DNA from: Artemisia argyi
Taxonomy: Eukaryota; Streptophyta; Magnoliopsida; Asterales; Asteraceae
Length of the DNA: 64,000 bases
Direction: 5' to 3'
Assembly: GCA_030686995.1 (NCBI GenBank)
Contig: CM060696.1
Coordinates: 15,073,487 to 15,137,486, forward strand
This document shows positions 1-11,246 of the stretch, piece by piece (the stretch's first letter is position 1; each line of letters opens with the position of its first letter). Under the pieces are notes generated by a model that was not told the origin of the DNA, did not search any database, and was given only the letters and a program-made list of their open reading frames with translations. Position numbers and translations under genes: made by a program.

Positions 1-1025
1 ACTAAATCACACCTTCTACACAACTTCTTCACGACTTCACACCTTCACGACTTCCTCAAGAAAGCTTCACACCTTTTCTTCTTGTCAACTTCACACCTTC
101 TTCTATGCACAACTACTAAACTACTTTACAACATACCTAGTTTCTACAATCAACAAGTTCTCACAACACCTTTACAAATATCTAGCACTACTACAATATG
201 AAAATAGCTAATCACAACACTACTACAATTAAATGGATGTAGAGGAGTGTTCTTCTTCTTGCACTTGAGTGGATGAAGCTTTGGATCACTTAGAAACAAA
301 GACTTATGAATTATATGATCAAATGATTTTTGAGATAGAAATGGAGGTTAGATCAGAAAGTTTTTAGTGCAAAAAGGTGAGAAAAATATGTGGAATGATC
401 CAGTATTTAAAGGGCTAGAAAATACTGTTCTGGAGCGTGCCGGTCCCCTTAATTAGGGGGCGGTCCCCATAATGATTAAGGGGGCCGCCTAGTATAATTA
501 AGGGGGCCGCCCTACTGAACGTTGGAAAAGTTTTTCTGAATAAAATTTGCCCTTTTTGGTTGGAAATTTGAAATCATATCTTTGTAGTTTAATACAACAA
601 TACCAAAAATGATTTACAAATATATATAAAATGTTAATATAATTTTATAAAATGTTATGTCTTAAGACAATGTTTCCTTTGATCATGTAATGCACAAGAT
701 GCTTAGTTTATGCATACCATAAGTGATATTAGATGTAGAGGTAAATATTTGTTACTAAATACTTGTTTACGTCTTAATCTTGACTTAATTTTATTTGAGT
801 TTTGTGATTATCAAAACATGGATTTATTGAGAAATATTAATAACGTTTTTAAACATTATTTATATCAACAAGAGTGTTACTCAACCGACAATTTCATAAC
901 AACTTTATCCCGCTGAAGATTTTGTTCAATAACTTCAACTCACTTTTACTAAAATTTTTACAAGTCGTCCGACAATTGCCCTAGCTTAGAATCCCAGGAC
1001 GGGATTCTATTTAACGGGTAGGTAT
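1..1025. other. Non-coding, probably decayed 3' part of a gypsy element
   Basis: No supportable ORF. Bases 1-120 repeat short words such as CTTCACACCTT. At 431-515 there are three G/C-rich words (GGGGGCGGTCCCC, then AAGGGGGCCGCC twice) in AT-rich surroundings. The stretch ends with a hairpin (988-1008) and a purine-rich GGGTAGGTAT immediately before an LTR starting at 1026. That is the usual order at the 3' end of Tekay/Del-type chromoviruses, so the stretch is probably the worn 3' end of such an element. The pol reading frame is not recognisable. Confidence 0.4.
988..1008 (+). other. Hairpin just upstream of LTR (PPT-proximal)
   Basis: AGAATCCC, five-base loop AGGAC, then GGGATTCT: a perfect 8-bp stem. 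It sits 17 bp before the LTR start. A sequence of the form 'arm-GAGGAC-like loop-arm' before the polypurine tract recurs in plant chromoviruses as I remember them. Confidence 0.6.
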
Positions 1026-1290
1026 TGTAATACCCCGTAAATTTCCCTCCTAAATCTTTATAATTAACAGCAATCTATAAACATAACTTAATTAATCATT
1101 TTTACGGGCCAAATTTTCACGTTTAATTATGTTCTAAACCCAACTCGCAACCCTCCTCATCACCCCATTGGGCTTCGGCCTAACCCCCTCGTCCACTCTA
1201 CTCACCAAACGGACCCTTTGATACTTTTCCTTTTCTTTTCTCTTCGATGGCCCAGTCCACGACACAAGCCCACCAAGCACACAAGCCCAA

Positions 1291-1293
<3 letters not shown>

Positions 1294-1374
<81 letters not shown>
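1294..1374. repeat. (AT)n microsatellite
   Basis: About 80 bp of uninterrupted AT dinucleotides inside the long LTR. Confidence 0.97.
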
Positions 1375-1375
<1 letters not shown>

Positions 1376-3592
1376 CCTCCCCAACGTACGTTTTCTTTGT
1401 CTCATTTTCTCACAAATTCACTTAATGACACACGTATATTTTTGCATATCCTATTTCACCTCACCGCTAAGAATCACGAGGGATAAGTCATTTTCAAATC
1501 CATGAACTTTTACTCGTTCAAAAATTGACCAAAGCCATGCTCAGAACTCACTTTCGACTTAACTCAAAAACTTGACACTTGAGTTTCTAACCATTCGTTA
1601 GCCCTTAGAATCACCTCAAATGAAACCCACAATGTTTATAACACGTTTTATGTGTGCCTTGACCTTTCCTTATACCCCAACGAGATCAAAACAAACTACA
1701 ATGATGATCTCTTTGTCTATTTCCCTCGGATTATACACAAGGACGATTATACTATAACTCCCTCATTATTATGGAAGCTCATACACACAAAACAATGTCA
1801 ACCGAGTTTAAAAGGAATTGACCTTCAAGAATACACCAAGTAGATACCAAACAAACAAGATCCCAACAAACCAAAATGATGTTTTTCTTGTCCCTTTCTT
1901 CTCGGCTCAACACCAACAAGGACGATTCACCTACTTACTCCCCTTTACTTCTTTCTTTCTTTCTGCTGAGAACAACCAAACGAGCCCCTTCCCTTTCTTT
2001 GATTCATCCGAATCTTGTCCAAGTCATGTCTAAACAAAAGAGCCATGATGATTTTTACACATGTTCTTTTTCTCCTTGGCGTGCAAGAAATGAGTAGTCA
2101 TCAAGCAAATCGTTCCCTCCTTTTGTCTTGCTGCCATCTTCACTAACTCAGGATGACTTCACATTTATCACATGCAATTTAAACTCTCTATATAAGTCGT
2201 ACTTTCTTTTCTTCTATACATAAAACCACACATGTGCGTTTTCTTGAGGAACTAAGTCAAGCCCAAAGGGTGCAATCATACACCATCATTATTTCACCTC
2301 AACAACTTTTGTCCATTGCCCCTTGTCTTCCAAATATTCGACTGCCATTACCAACTCCAATTGACCATATTTTAAACATGTGCTAGCTTCCCTTTACAAG
2401 CCCATGCACACTTAAATTTTCCATATATAAACGAGCATGTACATCAACGGATTCCATGCAATCTTACCTACAAAAATTCACATTCCAATAAATATTTCTA
2501 CGTCTCCTTTACTTGCTGCTGAGGACATAAGATTTGACTTTCTTTTCTCCTACATGATCGAATAAACCCTTACAGTCACATTTAATGATGACAAGTCAAC
2601 TTGATTACAAACTAGCTTATAAATATCCTCACTCCATTCCCAAATTCCTTCGTACATATACACATACAAATTTCCCACTTCAACAAGAACTCTAGTCACT
2701 TTTTTTTGGCTTACTGTGAACGAGAGAAGAAAGGGAGGGAGGAGCAAGATGTGGGTTCTAAAACCTCTCTTCATTTTTAATACGTAACGACTTCGAGAGC
2801 TTTGAAGGCGTTGGAGTTGCTTTGGCTCGTTTCTCGTTCACATTTCCTCTTCGTTCCCACCACCACTTTTGGTGTCGCTGTCTATTGGAGCCATTCCCAT
2901 TCTGCATTCGATATTGCTTTGCTACGTCTATCATCCCACTCAGGTGAGTTCATAGCGCCTCTCTTACTCTTTTACTTGTTTTATAAGCGTTTTGGGGGAG
3001 ATACATGCTCAACTACATGTTTTATACTTTTACAAGTACTCTTAACTATTTACAAATTACTGTGAGTTCCATAGCCCCCACTCTTTTACCTATTCTGAAT
3101 TACTTTCGGGGGAAGTACGTGCTTGTTTTACATATAAACTATACTAGTTTACCTCAAATCTTATACTCAAGTTGATAAACCACTATACTTGTTATTGAAA
3201 CATAACACTTGCTTTTACTATAAACTTTTACGAACTACTATGAACATACAAACCCACTTTTATACGCTGTTATAGCTCAGGGAGAGCTACCCACTATAAA
3301 CATGATCACAAGCGATTTACAATTGTACGTTAAACCCGATTCTCTATTGCCTAAGTTTACCCCCTTATTGCCATGAAGTCCCTCACATCATGCACCTTAA
3401 TCACTTGCGAGTGAACGTAAATAGTTGTGGATAGATCTATTAGGGACCAACAATCCCCGTTTGGTTTAGCTAGGATGAGTGACCGGGCGCACTTTATTTA
3501 AACATACTTATAGGTTATTTGGAAAATACCTACCCGAGGGCACACTACTTATTTTATTAATAATTGTATTTAGTACAATTATTGCCTAAACC

Positions 3593-3869
3593 TTGATTTT
3601 GAGAATCAACCGTTTAAACTATAAACCCTTTGGAATTATCCTTACTTTGATTTTGAGAATCAACCGTTTAAAACTTCAAACTATATGGAACTATCCATAC
3701 CTTGATTTTGAAAACCAACTGTTTTTAATTAGAAACACCATGGAATTACTCACACTTTGATTTTGGAAAATCATCAACTGTTATTTACAAACACTATGGA
3801 CTCACTAAACTCTTTTGATTTTGGAAATCAACTATTTTACGTATAAACTCTATGAACTCACCAACCTTT
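3593..3869 (+). repeat. ~55-bp tandem repeat, five copies, inside LTR
   Basis: Units start at about 3593, 3647, 3702, 3757 and 3815. Each opens with TTGATTTTG followed by an AATCAA-type arm, so each unit carries a small inverted repeat (TTGATT/AATCAA), and continues with a phrase like CTATGGAACTCAC. Copies diverge gradually from first to last. Confidence 0.85.
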
Positions 3870-4189
3870 GTGTTGACGCTTTTAGCATGTATTTATCTCT
3901 GGTCCATAATGAGCAAGGATGGCACGGAGGAGCACGGATACATATAAAGGCTATAAATTATACTATTATTCGAAAACCCATTTCTTAAAATCTTGAAGAC
4001 CAATGGACCTCATTTTGAAAACTCAAACTATTGGGACCTCACTTTACAAACTCTTATTTTTATGAATTTTGAATGATAAATCTTTTAAAACGACTAAATT
4101 GACAATCGTTTTCTACTAATAAACTGATGTGCCATGAAGTAACACCCAGCTTTAATTCCGCTGCGTATCCCAAAATTAGGGGTGTTACA

Positions 4190-4302
4190 GCGTTGAGTTG
4201 GCATTGTCATGGCAACGTGAGAATCACAACACAAGTCGACAATTGGGGCACGAAAAAAATGCATAACTAGTCCCTCAACAGCTAGTGCAATATTTGAAAT
4301 TA

Positions 4303-4401
<99 letters not shown>

Positions 4402-4436
4402 AAAAATCACATATGTAGTCCTTGCATTATAACGGC

Positions 4437-4477
<41 letters not shown>

Positions 4478-4638
4478 AAAACCTTTAATAACTAATATAA
4501 ATACCCATTTATACACAACTTTTTTTTTCATACTTCCACAACTCAAACTCAAATTCGTATACTTCCTCTCTTAAAAAAAAAATAAATAAAAAATAAAAAA
4601 TAAAATAAACTTTGTACTTTATAATTGCCGCGTACGAA
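4190..4638. repeat. Spacer with (TA)n, poly-A and possible TATA box
   Basis: (TA)n at about 4306-4397 and a run of about 33 A at 4443-4475. After that comes AATATAAATACCC near 4494-4506, a plausible TATA box about 140 bp upstream of the transposase-like reading frame. No left terminal inverted repeat for the Harbinger element was found here. Confidence 0.6.
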
Positions 4639-5884
4639 TATCACCAACGGTTAGAACAAGAAGCAGCTCGACCTCGCTTGACCCGTAACCCGATCTACCG
4701 TGAACGTGAGGTTGCCGAAGTACGTTTGATGAATGACTATCTCAAGGTTGTAAGTATCCGCACGTGTCTTTTCGAAGAAGATATCGTATGAGCCAAAAAC
4801 TATTTGTAGAAATAGTCAAAGGTATTGAATCTTATACTTCCGATCCTCTTCCAAGTCATTTTAAATTCTTTAGTCAAGGACCCAATGCTATGGGTCGAAA
4901 GAGTATGAGTGTTATTATGAAGTGTACATCCATCATATGCCAATTGGCATACGACACCTCACCCGATGCATTTGATGAATATTTGCAAATGGGTGAGCAT
5001 ACTGCACGTGATTGTCTTGATAATTTTAACAAGTGCTTTATTGATTTATTTAAGCCAGAGTATTTAAGAAAACCAACCTATGACGACATCCAAAATCTTT
5101 ATGCAAGACATGAGCGTTATCATGTTTTTTCGAGAATTCTTGGTAGCATTGACTGCATGCATTGGGAATGGAAAAAGAAAAATTGTCTGGTGGGATGGCA
5201 AGGGCAATATGATTGGGGGGGGGGGGGGAATACCCAATAATAATGCTTGAAGCTGTTGCTTCACAAGATTTATTGATTTGGCATGCATTTTTTGGGTTGG
5301 GCGGGGCGAATAACGATATTAATGTTTTAGATAATTCTCTATTATTCGACAACATTCTTGATGACGTCGCCCCTGTAGCTCCATATGTGGTAAATAGAAC
5401 CATGTATAAAAAGGGATATTACTTAGCTTACGTAAATTACCAACAGTGGGCAACTTTCGTCAAATCATTCACGGTCGCAACTGACGATAAACATGGTTAT
5501 TTTAAAAGGAAAGAAGAAAGTGCACGAAAGGATGTCGAATGTGCTTTTGGTGTGCTCAAAGGACGTTGGAGTATGCTACAACAACCGGCACGTCAACGAG
5601 AAGTTACCATGATAAGTAGAATCATGTATTCTTGCATTATTTTGCATAACATGATTTTAAAAGATCAAAAGTTTGCACTAAGTGAATATAATGAAATGTG
5701 GGTGAATCCGGTACCACATATGAGGCAACAAAGGTGGGTCACCATATGTGATGTCCAGCGTTGAAATGCAAAAGAAATACATGATAGAGATACACATACT
5801 ACTCTCCAACAAAACATTATGGAGCATATTTGGCAAAAACATCTTCAACGACAACAAGAACTCGAACAAGAACAAGATGAATAA
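4639..5884 (+). pseudogene. PIF/Harbinger-type transposase, broken
   Basis: DDE transposase of the plant PIF/Harbinger (DDE_Tnp_4, ALP1/HARBI1-like) family, which cuts and pastes DNA at TTA/TAA sites. The three acidic catalytic positions are visible: D in GSIDCMHW (near 5147), D in GANNDINVLDNS (near 5315) and E in RKDVECAFGVLKGRW (near 5540). An N-terminal part (YHQRLEQEAARPRL) is in another frame from 4639 and joins near 4745-4760. A second frame change falls at a run of 14 G (5215-5228), where a GRGDKKYPT-like linker is normal in the family. An in-frame TGA at 5762-5764 precedes the acidic, glutamine-rich tail ending at 5884. Two frameshifts and one stop mean this copy cannot make a full protein. 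Confidence 0.85.
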
Positions 5885-6987
5885 GTATTTGTAATTCGAA
5901 TGTTTTTTAAATTTTCGTATGTTTTTAAATTTCCGTATGTTTTTATTTATAATAGACTTTAAGGAATGAAATATTATTTATGAGGTGATGTTATTAATGA
6001 AAAATTAGCTAAAGGGTTTAAATTGTAATTTGTAAGTTTTTAAAGAAAAGTGGGTCCTAAAATATGGTGTTATGATATGTTTTATTTTATTTTATTTATT
6101 TATTTTTTTATATATATATATTTTTAATGTTAATAATGAAATATTAAAACTGATGTGACACTGATATAATTGGGTGTTATTCCATAACTTGAGTTAACAT
6201 ACATGATGCTCTAACAGTTAAAATACTTAAAAAAAAAGGAAATTTTGGATTGGTTAACAGTAGGACTTTTGTACTTTTTAAAAAATAGTATATCACTACA
6301 AAAGTGAACAATTAATTTATAACAAATAGATTGTTAAAGAGCAAACTTTTTCACTACAAAAGTGTACAATAATATATTGAATATAGTGATGAGATTGTTT
6401 TCAACTGAGATACATGTTTAGAGAGTCGATGATCGATCCATTGATTAATATACAAGTTTATGAAGGAACATTTTACTTTGTTTCAATGTTAGTGATCTTT
6501 CAAAAATCAGATTAACTTTTTAAATTTTACCAAATCAACTACTTACGTGTAGGATTCATTTTATTGAGTTTCAATATCTAAGTTAGAGGAGCTTTTGAAA
6601 ACTGCTAAAACTAATATGTAAGATATGATCGGTATACACTACATTATTTGGTATCAACATATTGAATAAAAACAGTTGCTGCTACGTGCAATGGATATGA
6701 AGTCACATTATTAAATCATCTATCATGAGATTTGAGTGTTGTGGGTAACATTTAATCTGTGGGTAACATTTAATCTATACATATGAACTTAAACCGCGTG
6801 TAGATATATGTGAGTGTAGATGTAAAAAGCATGTGAACACTTTTGCCCGACTTACATAATGAAAGTGACTTAACGAAAGTAACTAATTTCCGCTCTTATT
6901 TCATTTCCAGAAAGAGTCTTCAAGATCTCATATGTACGGGGAACAACTTGAATCTACGCTACATAAGACCAATTTAATAATTAAAGG
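5885..6987. other. AT-rich non-coding; probable right end of the Harbinger element
   Basis: No gene seen. GATGCTC at 6205-6211 followed by TAA (6212-6214) fits the right terminal inverted repeat (GAGCATC) and TAA target site common for plant Harbinger elements. The matching left end was not found, so the element limits are uncertain. TAACATTTAATCTGTGGG is repeated in tandem near 6745-6778. Confidence 0.4.
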
Positions 6988-7530
6988 ATGGGGCTGAGTT
7001 GGATTTTGGCAGTGAGAGTGGTATTCATTGTCCTACTCCTATTGTTGAGAAAAATTGGGAAGCTTGAAAAACTAATTATTGATGAGAAAGCTACTCTTAT
7101 AGATAATAATGGTCATCCACTTAAAAAAATTGATTATCCGGGTAATAAAAAGGAAGCTAAGGTGGATGAGTCTCAAAAGACAGGTAATGTATCACAAGAA
7201 CCACTTGTGAATTTTGTAAAAAAGAATGTGCAGATCGCGGCTAGTAAGCGTAGTTCTTCTTTTCCTTCATCTACTTCTTCTACTAATAGGGTTAACCCAT
7301 TTTCTAAGGTGGGAGAGATTGTTGATTCCGACAGTCATGAGGAGGAGGTTATTAACACTTTTGATGAGTTAGTGAACCTATTTGGTGGTGGTCACGAGCT
7401 TGAAGATGATTATGATGATTATGTGGATCAGGTCTACGATCTTCCAAAGAATTTGGATGCTTTTTATAACATGTATGATATCAAACTCCAAGGTCTTGGT
7501 AGAAGTAATTTTGTTTTCGTAAGAGTCTAA
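6988..7530 (+). CDS. Hypothetical protein, 180 aa, transposon-associated type
   Basis: Function unknown. The N-terminus has a hydrophobic stretch (ILAVRVVFIVLLLLL, residues 5-19), then KIGKLEKLIIDEKATLIDNNG, a serine-rich middle (residues 87-103) and an acidic end (ELEDDYDDYVDQVYDLPKNLDAFYNMYDIKLQG). The KLEKLIID...G.PLKK.DYPG phrase and the DDYxDxxYD...NLDxxYDIK-type ending remind me of a segment in many Asteraceae hypothetical proteins encoded near LINE-like ORFs. That is memory, not a search. The start is uncertain: the conserved-looking part begins at K22, so the hydrophobic N-terminus may be out-of-context sequence. A Reina-like element is inserted 7 bp downstream of the stop and does not break the frame. 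Confidence 0.45.
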   Translation: MGLSWILAVRVVFIVLLLLLRKIGKLEKLIIDEKATLIDNNGHPLKKIDYPGNKKEAKVDESQKTGNVSQEPLVNFVKKNVQIAASKRSSSFPSSTSSTNRVNPFSKVGEIVDSDSHEEEVINTFDELVNLFGGGHELEDDYDDYVDQVYDLPKNLDAFYNMYDIKLQGLGRSNFVFVRV

Positions 7531-7537
7531 TGTTATC

Positions 7538-7865
7538 TGATATGAGTGAAATATGTTCTTCCAGAAATCAAATTAGAAATGAAAAAGAACTAACCAAGAA
7601 TAGGAACTCTAAGATAAAGAATAAGAGATTCGAATTCAAGGAAATGGGATTGTTATTGATAGATGAGTTGTTACAGGATAAGAGAGAGTTTACAAATTCA
7701 TAACTACTCTGTAATGATTACTGATTATGTATTTATACAAATGAAATGAAATGTGATTGAAATGGAAAAGGCAGAAAATTCTGTTGATGTGGTTTGTTTG
7801 TTGACTTTTGCATGTTTGACTTCTGATTTTGACTTATCTTGACTTTTGCCTTTTGCTCCATATTA
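7538..7865 (-). repeat. 3' LTR of Reina-like element
   Basis: In element sense it starts TAATATGG (TG changed to TA) and ends CATATCA. The partner LTR has the expected TGATATGG...CATATCA. Target duplication TTATC lies immediately left. Confidence 0.95.
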
Positions 7866-7879
7866 ATACCTTCCCCTTC
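7866..7879 (-). other. Polypurine tract of Reina-like element
   Basis: Minus-strand GAAGGGGAAGGTAT abuts the 3' LTR, as expected for the plus-strand primer. Confidence 0.85.
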
Positions 7880-7902
7880 AAATGTTACTTGTCCACAAGT
7901 AA

Positions 7903-9372
7903 CTAAGCATTAAGATCAAAATCAGGAAACCTTGTAGCTATGTCATCATACAACTCCCATGTCGCATCTTCCCCTGTACCATTAATCCACTGAATCAAAA
8001 CATAAACTGCTGCTGCATTGCCTTTCTTTGCCATTCTTCTATCTAACACATCATATGGAGCCAAAGCTACTAATCCAGTTGTATCACACACTGGCAGGGT
8101 ACCAGGTGTGTGTGGAAGATCACATCTATAAGCTTTAAGTTGTGATACACGAAACACTGGGTGAATCTGTTCAGCAGGCAACTTAAGCTTATATGCAACT
8201 AATCCAATTTTTGGTACAACCTTGAAGGGACCATAATATTTGGGAGAAAGCTTGTGATGTTTGTGTTTCCTGAGTGTAGCTTGACTATAAGGCTGCAACT
8301 TTAATAACACCCAGTCATCTATATTGAATTCCCTTTCTGTTCTTCTTTGATCTGCCATCACTTTCATTCTATCTTGTGCTCTCTTTAAATGAAATTTCAA
8401 CAGTAGTATAGCAGCTTCTCTTGCAGTCAAAGATCTATCTACAGCCTCTTCTACACAGTCCCCTTTGTTGTAAGTAATATGAGCCGGTGGTTGTTGGCCA
8501 TACACAACTTGAAAAGGAGTGGTATCAATGGATGTGTGATAGGAAGTGTTGTACCAATATTTTGCAAGAGCAATCCAATTGATCCAATCTTTGGGTTTGT
8601 CACCACTCATACACCTCAAATAACATTCTAAACATCTGTTGACAACTTCAGTTTGGCTATCACTTTGAGGATGATAAGCTGAACTCATATGCAGGCTTAC
8701 TTGCAACATTTTGAACAACTCTTTCCAAAATCTGCTAAGGAATACTGTATCTCTATCACTTACAATCACTTTTGGTAGAACATGGAGCTTGTAAACATTG
8801 TCCAAAAATGCTTGTGCCACTGTGACTGCAGTATATGGGTGAGTAAGAGGAATGAAGTGGCTGTACTTACTTAACCTATCCACCACAACCATAATAACTG
8901 ATCTGCCTTTAGACATTGGTAAGCCATCAATGAAATCCATGGATACCTCAGTCCAAATGTGAGTTGGTATAGGAAGAGGTTGCAACAAACCAGGATAAGA
9001 CACCAACTCAGGTTTGAACCTTTGACAAATACTGCAATTCTTCACAAACAACTTGACTTCCTTCCTCATCTTCTTCCAATACACATGAGCACTGATTCTT
9101 TTCAGAGTAGCTTGGATGCCTGAGTGTCCACCTTGTCCCTCAGCATGAAAATGCTTCAGCAAATCAAGTCTTAGCTGTGGATCCTTACCAATTACCAATT
9201 TTCCTTTTCTGAGTAACTGGTTAGCAGACCAGGAATAATGTTTGGCAGAAGTGTTATCTCTTTGCAACTTGTTTATAACAGCTTGCAACTTACTGTCATT
9301 TATCCACCCTTGTTGAATTCTAGTATACAAATCACTAGTAACTGTACTACAAATGGCTTGAAATAATTCCAT
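7903..9372 (-). pseudogene. Integrase with chromodomain-like tail (pol 3' part)
   Basis: A 489-codon open segment starting mid-frame. It holds an HHCC zinc-binding region (HFHAEGQGGH...CSICQ), the DDE core (MDFIDGLP; IVSDRDTVF; QTEVVNR, with DSQTE in place of the usual GQTE), a GPF/Y module (KYYGPFKVVPKIG...YKLKLP) and a terminal chromodomain-like stretch (VLIQWINGTGEDATWELYDDI). The chromodomain of this clade is thought to guide insertion to particular chromatin. The segment is in the same frame as the RNase H part but separated from it by a TAA near 9439. ATG at 9372 is only an internal Met. Confidence 0.93.
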
Positions 9373-9438
9373 AGTTCCTGGAACTCTTGATAATGCATCA
9401 GTTGGTACATTTTCACACCTTTTTTTGTATACAATTTC

Positions 9439-10150
9439 TTAGTCATAACCCAATAACTTTGGTAACCATTTCCTTTGAGCTGGAGTAGTGAACCTTTGAT
9501 CCATTAAGTACTTTAAACTAAAGTGATCAATTTTAATGATAAAGTGTCTATCAAGAAAGTACCCTCGCCATTTTTCTAATGCCTGAATCACTGCTAGAAA
9601 TTCTTTCTCATAGGCGGATAAACCATGATGTTTGGGTGCTAAGGATTTGCTCATGTAAGCAATTGGATGACCACCTTGTTGTAAAATTGCCCTAATTCAC
9701 AACCCAGAAGCATCAGTCTCCACAATAAAAGGCTCATTGAAATTGGGTAATTTAAGCACTGGTGCTTGTGACATAGCCAATTTCAAATTCTCAAAAGCTA
9801 ACTCAGCCCTCTCATTCCAAGCATAAGCATTTTTCTTCAATAATGCAGTGAGTGGTTGACTTATGAGAGCATAATTTCTGACAAATCTTCTATAGTATCC
9901 TGTTAAGCCTAAAAATCCCCTCAACTGTTTCAAGTTTTGAGGTTTTGGCCAATTAATCATTACTTCTATCTTAGCTGGATCTGTTGCCACTCCCCTATCA
10001 GAAATTATATGACCCAAGTACTCAATCCTTGTTACTTCAAAAGTGCACTTACTCAAATTTGCATACAATTTGTGGGCTCTCATTGTTTGCAATACTAACC
10101 TTAAGTGCTCCATATGTGACTCTATGGTAGGACTATAGATCAAAATGTCA
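9439..10150 (-). pseudogene. RT C-terminal part and RNase H, broken
   Basis: Continues RT after the poly-T slip: FDDILIYSP catalytic box, then ECLGH-type phrase YLGHIISDRGV and FLGLTGYYRRF. RNase H follows (VETDASGL, then HHGLSAYEKEFLAVIQALEKW and the KIDHFSLKYL stretch). Breaks: frameshift at the T-run around 10150-10160, TGA in place of a sense codon at about 9697-9699 right after DASGL, and TAA at 9439-9441 after WLPKLLGYD. The frame is otherwise continuous from 10143 to 7903. Confidence 0.9.
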
Positions 10151-10792
10151 TCAAAAAAAAACCAAAGTGAATTTCCTCAGATAAGGCCTAAATACTTCAT
10201 TCATTAGAGACTGAAATGTTGAGGGTGCATTAGTGAGTCCAAATGGCATGACTAAAAACTCATAATGACCTTTATGTGTTTTAGAAGCAGTCTTGGCAAT
10301 GTCACTTTCATTCATCCTGATTTGATGGTATTCAGACCTCAAATCAAGTTTAGAAAAAATGACAGATCCACACAATTCATCAATTAGTTCTTCAATCAAA
10401 GGAATGGGAAACTTATCTTTAATAGTCAACTTATTCAGCTGCATGTAGTCAACGCACATTCTCCAAGTTCCATCCTTCTTTTTCACCATAACAATGGGAG
10501 ATGAGTAAGAGCTTTGACTGTGTCTGATTATCCCTGATTCCAAAAGTTCCTTAACCATTGCTTCTATGCCATCTTTTTTAGTGGGAGGAGGTCTGTAGGG
10601 TCTAATATTCACAGGTTGTGCTCCCTCTTTCAATGGTATTCTATGATCATGACTTCTTGTTGGTGGCAAACTTGTTGGAACAGCAAACACATCTTCAAAT
10701 TCCTTTAACAGAGGTGTCAATTGAGGTAAGGAATTTTTGTTGTTGGTTGGCTCAACCTGCAATAACTCTGGTGGATACACACAAACAGCCAT
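10151..10792 (-). pseudogene. Reverse transcriptase N-terminal part
   Basis: RT fingers and palm: [91 protein letters not shown]. The ORF ends at FTLVFF because of a run of T on the minus strand (near 10150-10160). The catalytic DD continues in the neighbouring frame. Upstream it is separated from PR by a frameshift near 10880 and a TAG just before the Met. Confidence 0.92.
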
Positions 10793-10874
10793 GGAATAAC
10801 ACTACAATGGAACATTGCTTCCCCTCATCCATTGCAAATAAGCTTTCTGAGTACCCCTCAATGTCATGATTTTG

Positions 10875-11246
10875 TTATTGTATCTGAAACTCATTCTCAA
10901 ATCTTAAGTTACAGTTGATGTTACCCAGAGTTGACAACCATTGTATGCCCAACACCATTTCACATCTACCTAATGGTAACAACATCACTGAAGTGGTGAA
11001 TTGTTCTCCTTGTAAGGTCCATGTAAATTCTTTGCACATATTGTCACTTACAAGATTTTTCCTCCCAGCAATAGCCACTTGCATGGGACATGTTTTACTA
11101 ATTTGACACCCAATCTTCTTGGCAGTATTGACATCCAAAAAGTTGTGTGTGCTCCCACAGTCAACAAGAATATGCAATTCATGCTTCCGTATCATACCTT
11201 TGACATTTAGTGTTTGATAACTACTGACACCAGTTATAGCATTCAA
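10875..11246 (-). pseudogene. Retropepsin-like protease domain
   Basis: Aspartic protease of the gypsy polyprotein. Active-site region HILVDCGSTHNFLD (D-C-G instead of the commoner D-S-G) and the second half EMVLGIQWLSTLGNINCN. It is bounded upstream by a stop and downstream by a frameshift at the end of FENEFQIQ. Confidence 0.88.

Larger units (their letters stand above)
1026..4189 (+). mobile_element. Long LTR of a gypsy element (3' LTR or solo LTR)
   Basis: It begins TGTAATACCCC and ends AGGGGTGTTACA, which are near inverted repeats with TG/CA termini. It is about 3.16 kb. No PBS follows at 4190, while a PPT-like tract precedes it, so it reads as a 3' or solo LTR. The 5-bp flanks (GGTAT and GCGTT) do not match, so no target-site duplication is supported. 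The end resembles the LTR ending at 17638 (both close with a phrase like AAATT-TAGGGGTGTTACA), suggesting related families. It holds a TA microsatellite and a ~55-bp tandem repeat. The small ORFs inside are not convincing genes. Confidence 0.65.

Noticed and set aside
1218..1505. 95-codon ORF and the 64-codon ORF at 4285-4479
   Set aside because: Mostly translated (TA)n or poly-A; no protein sense.
2550..2774. Minus-strand 74-codon ORF and plus-strand 87-codon ORF (2802-3065) in the first long LTR
   Set aside because: No recognisable domain, located in an LTR, no supporting context.
1026..4189. Target-site duplication for the first long LTR
   Set aside because: Flanks GGTAT and GCGTT do not match, so a clean solo LTR cannot be claimed.
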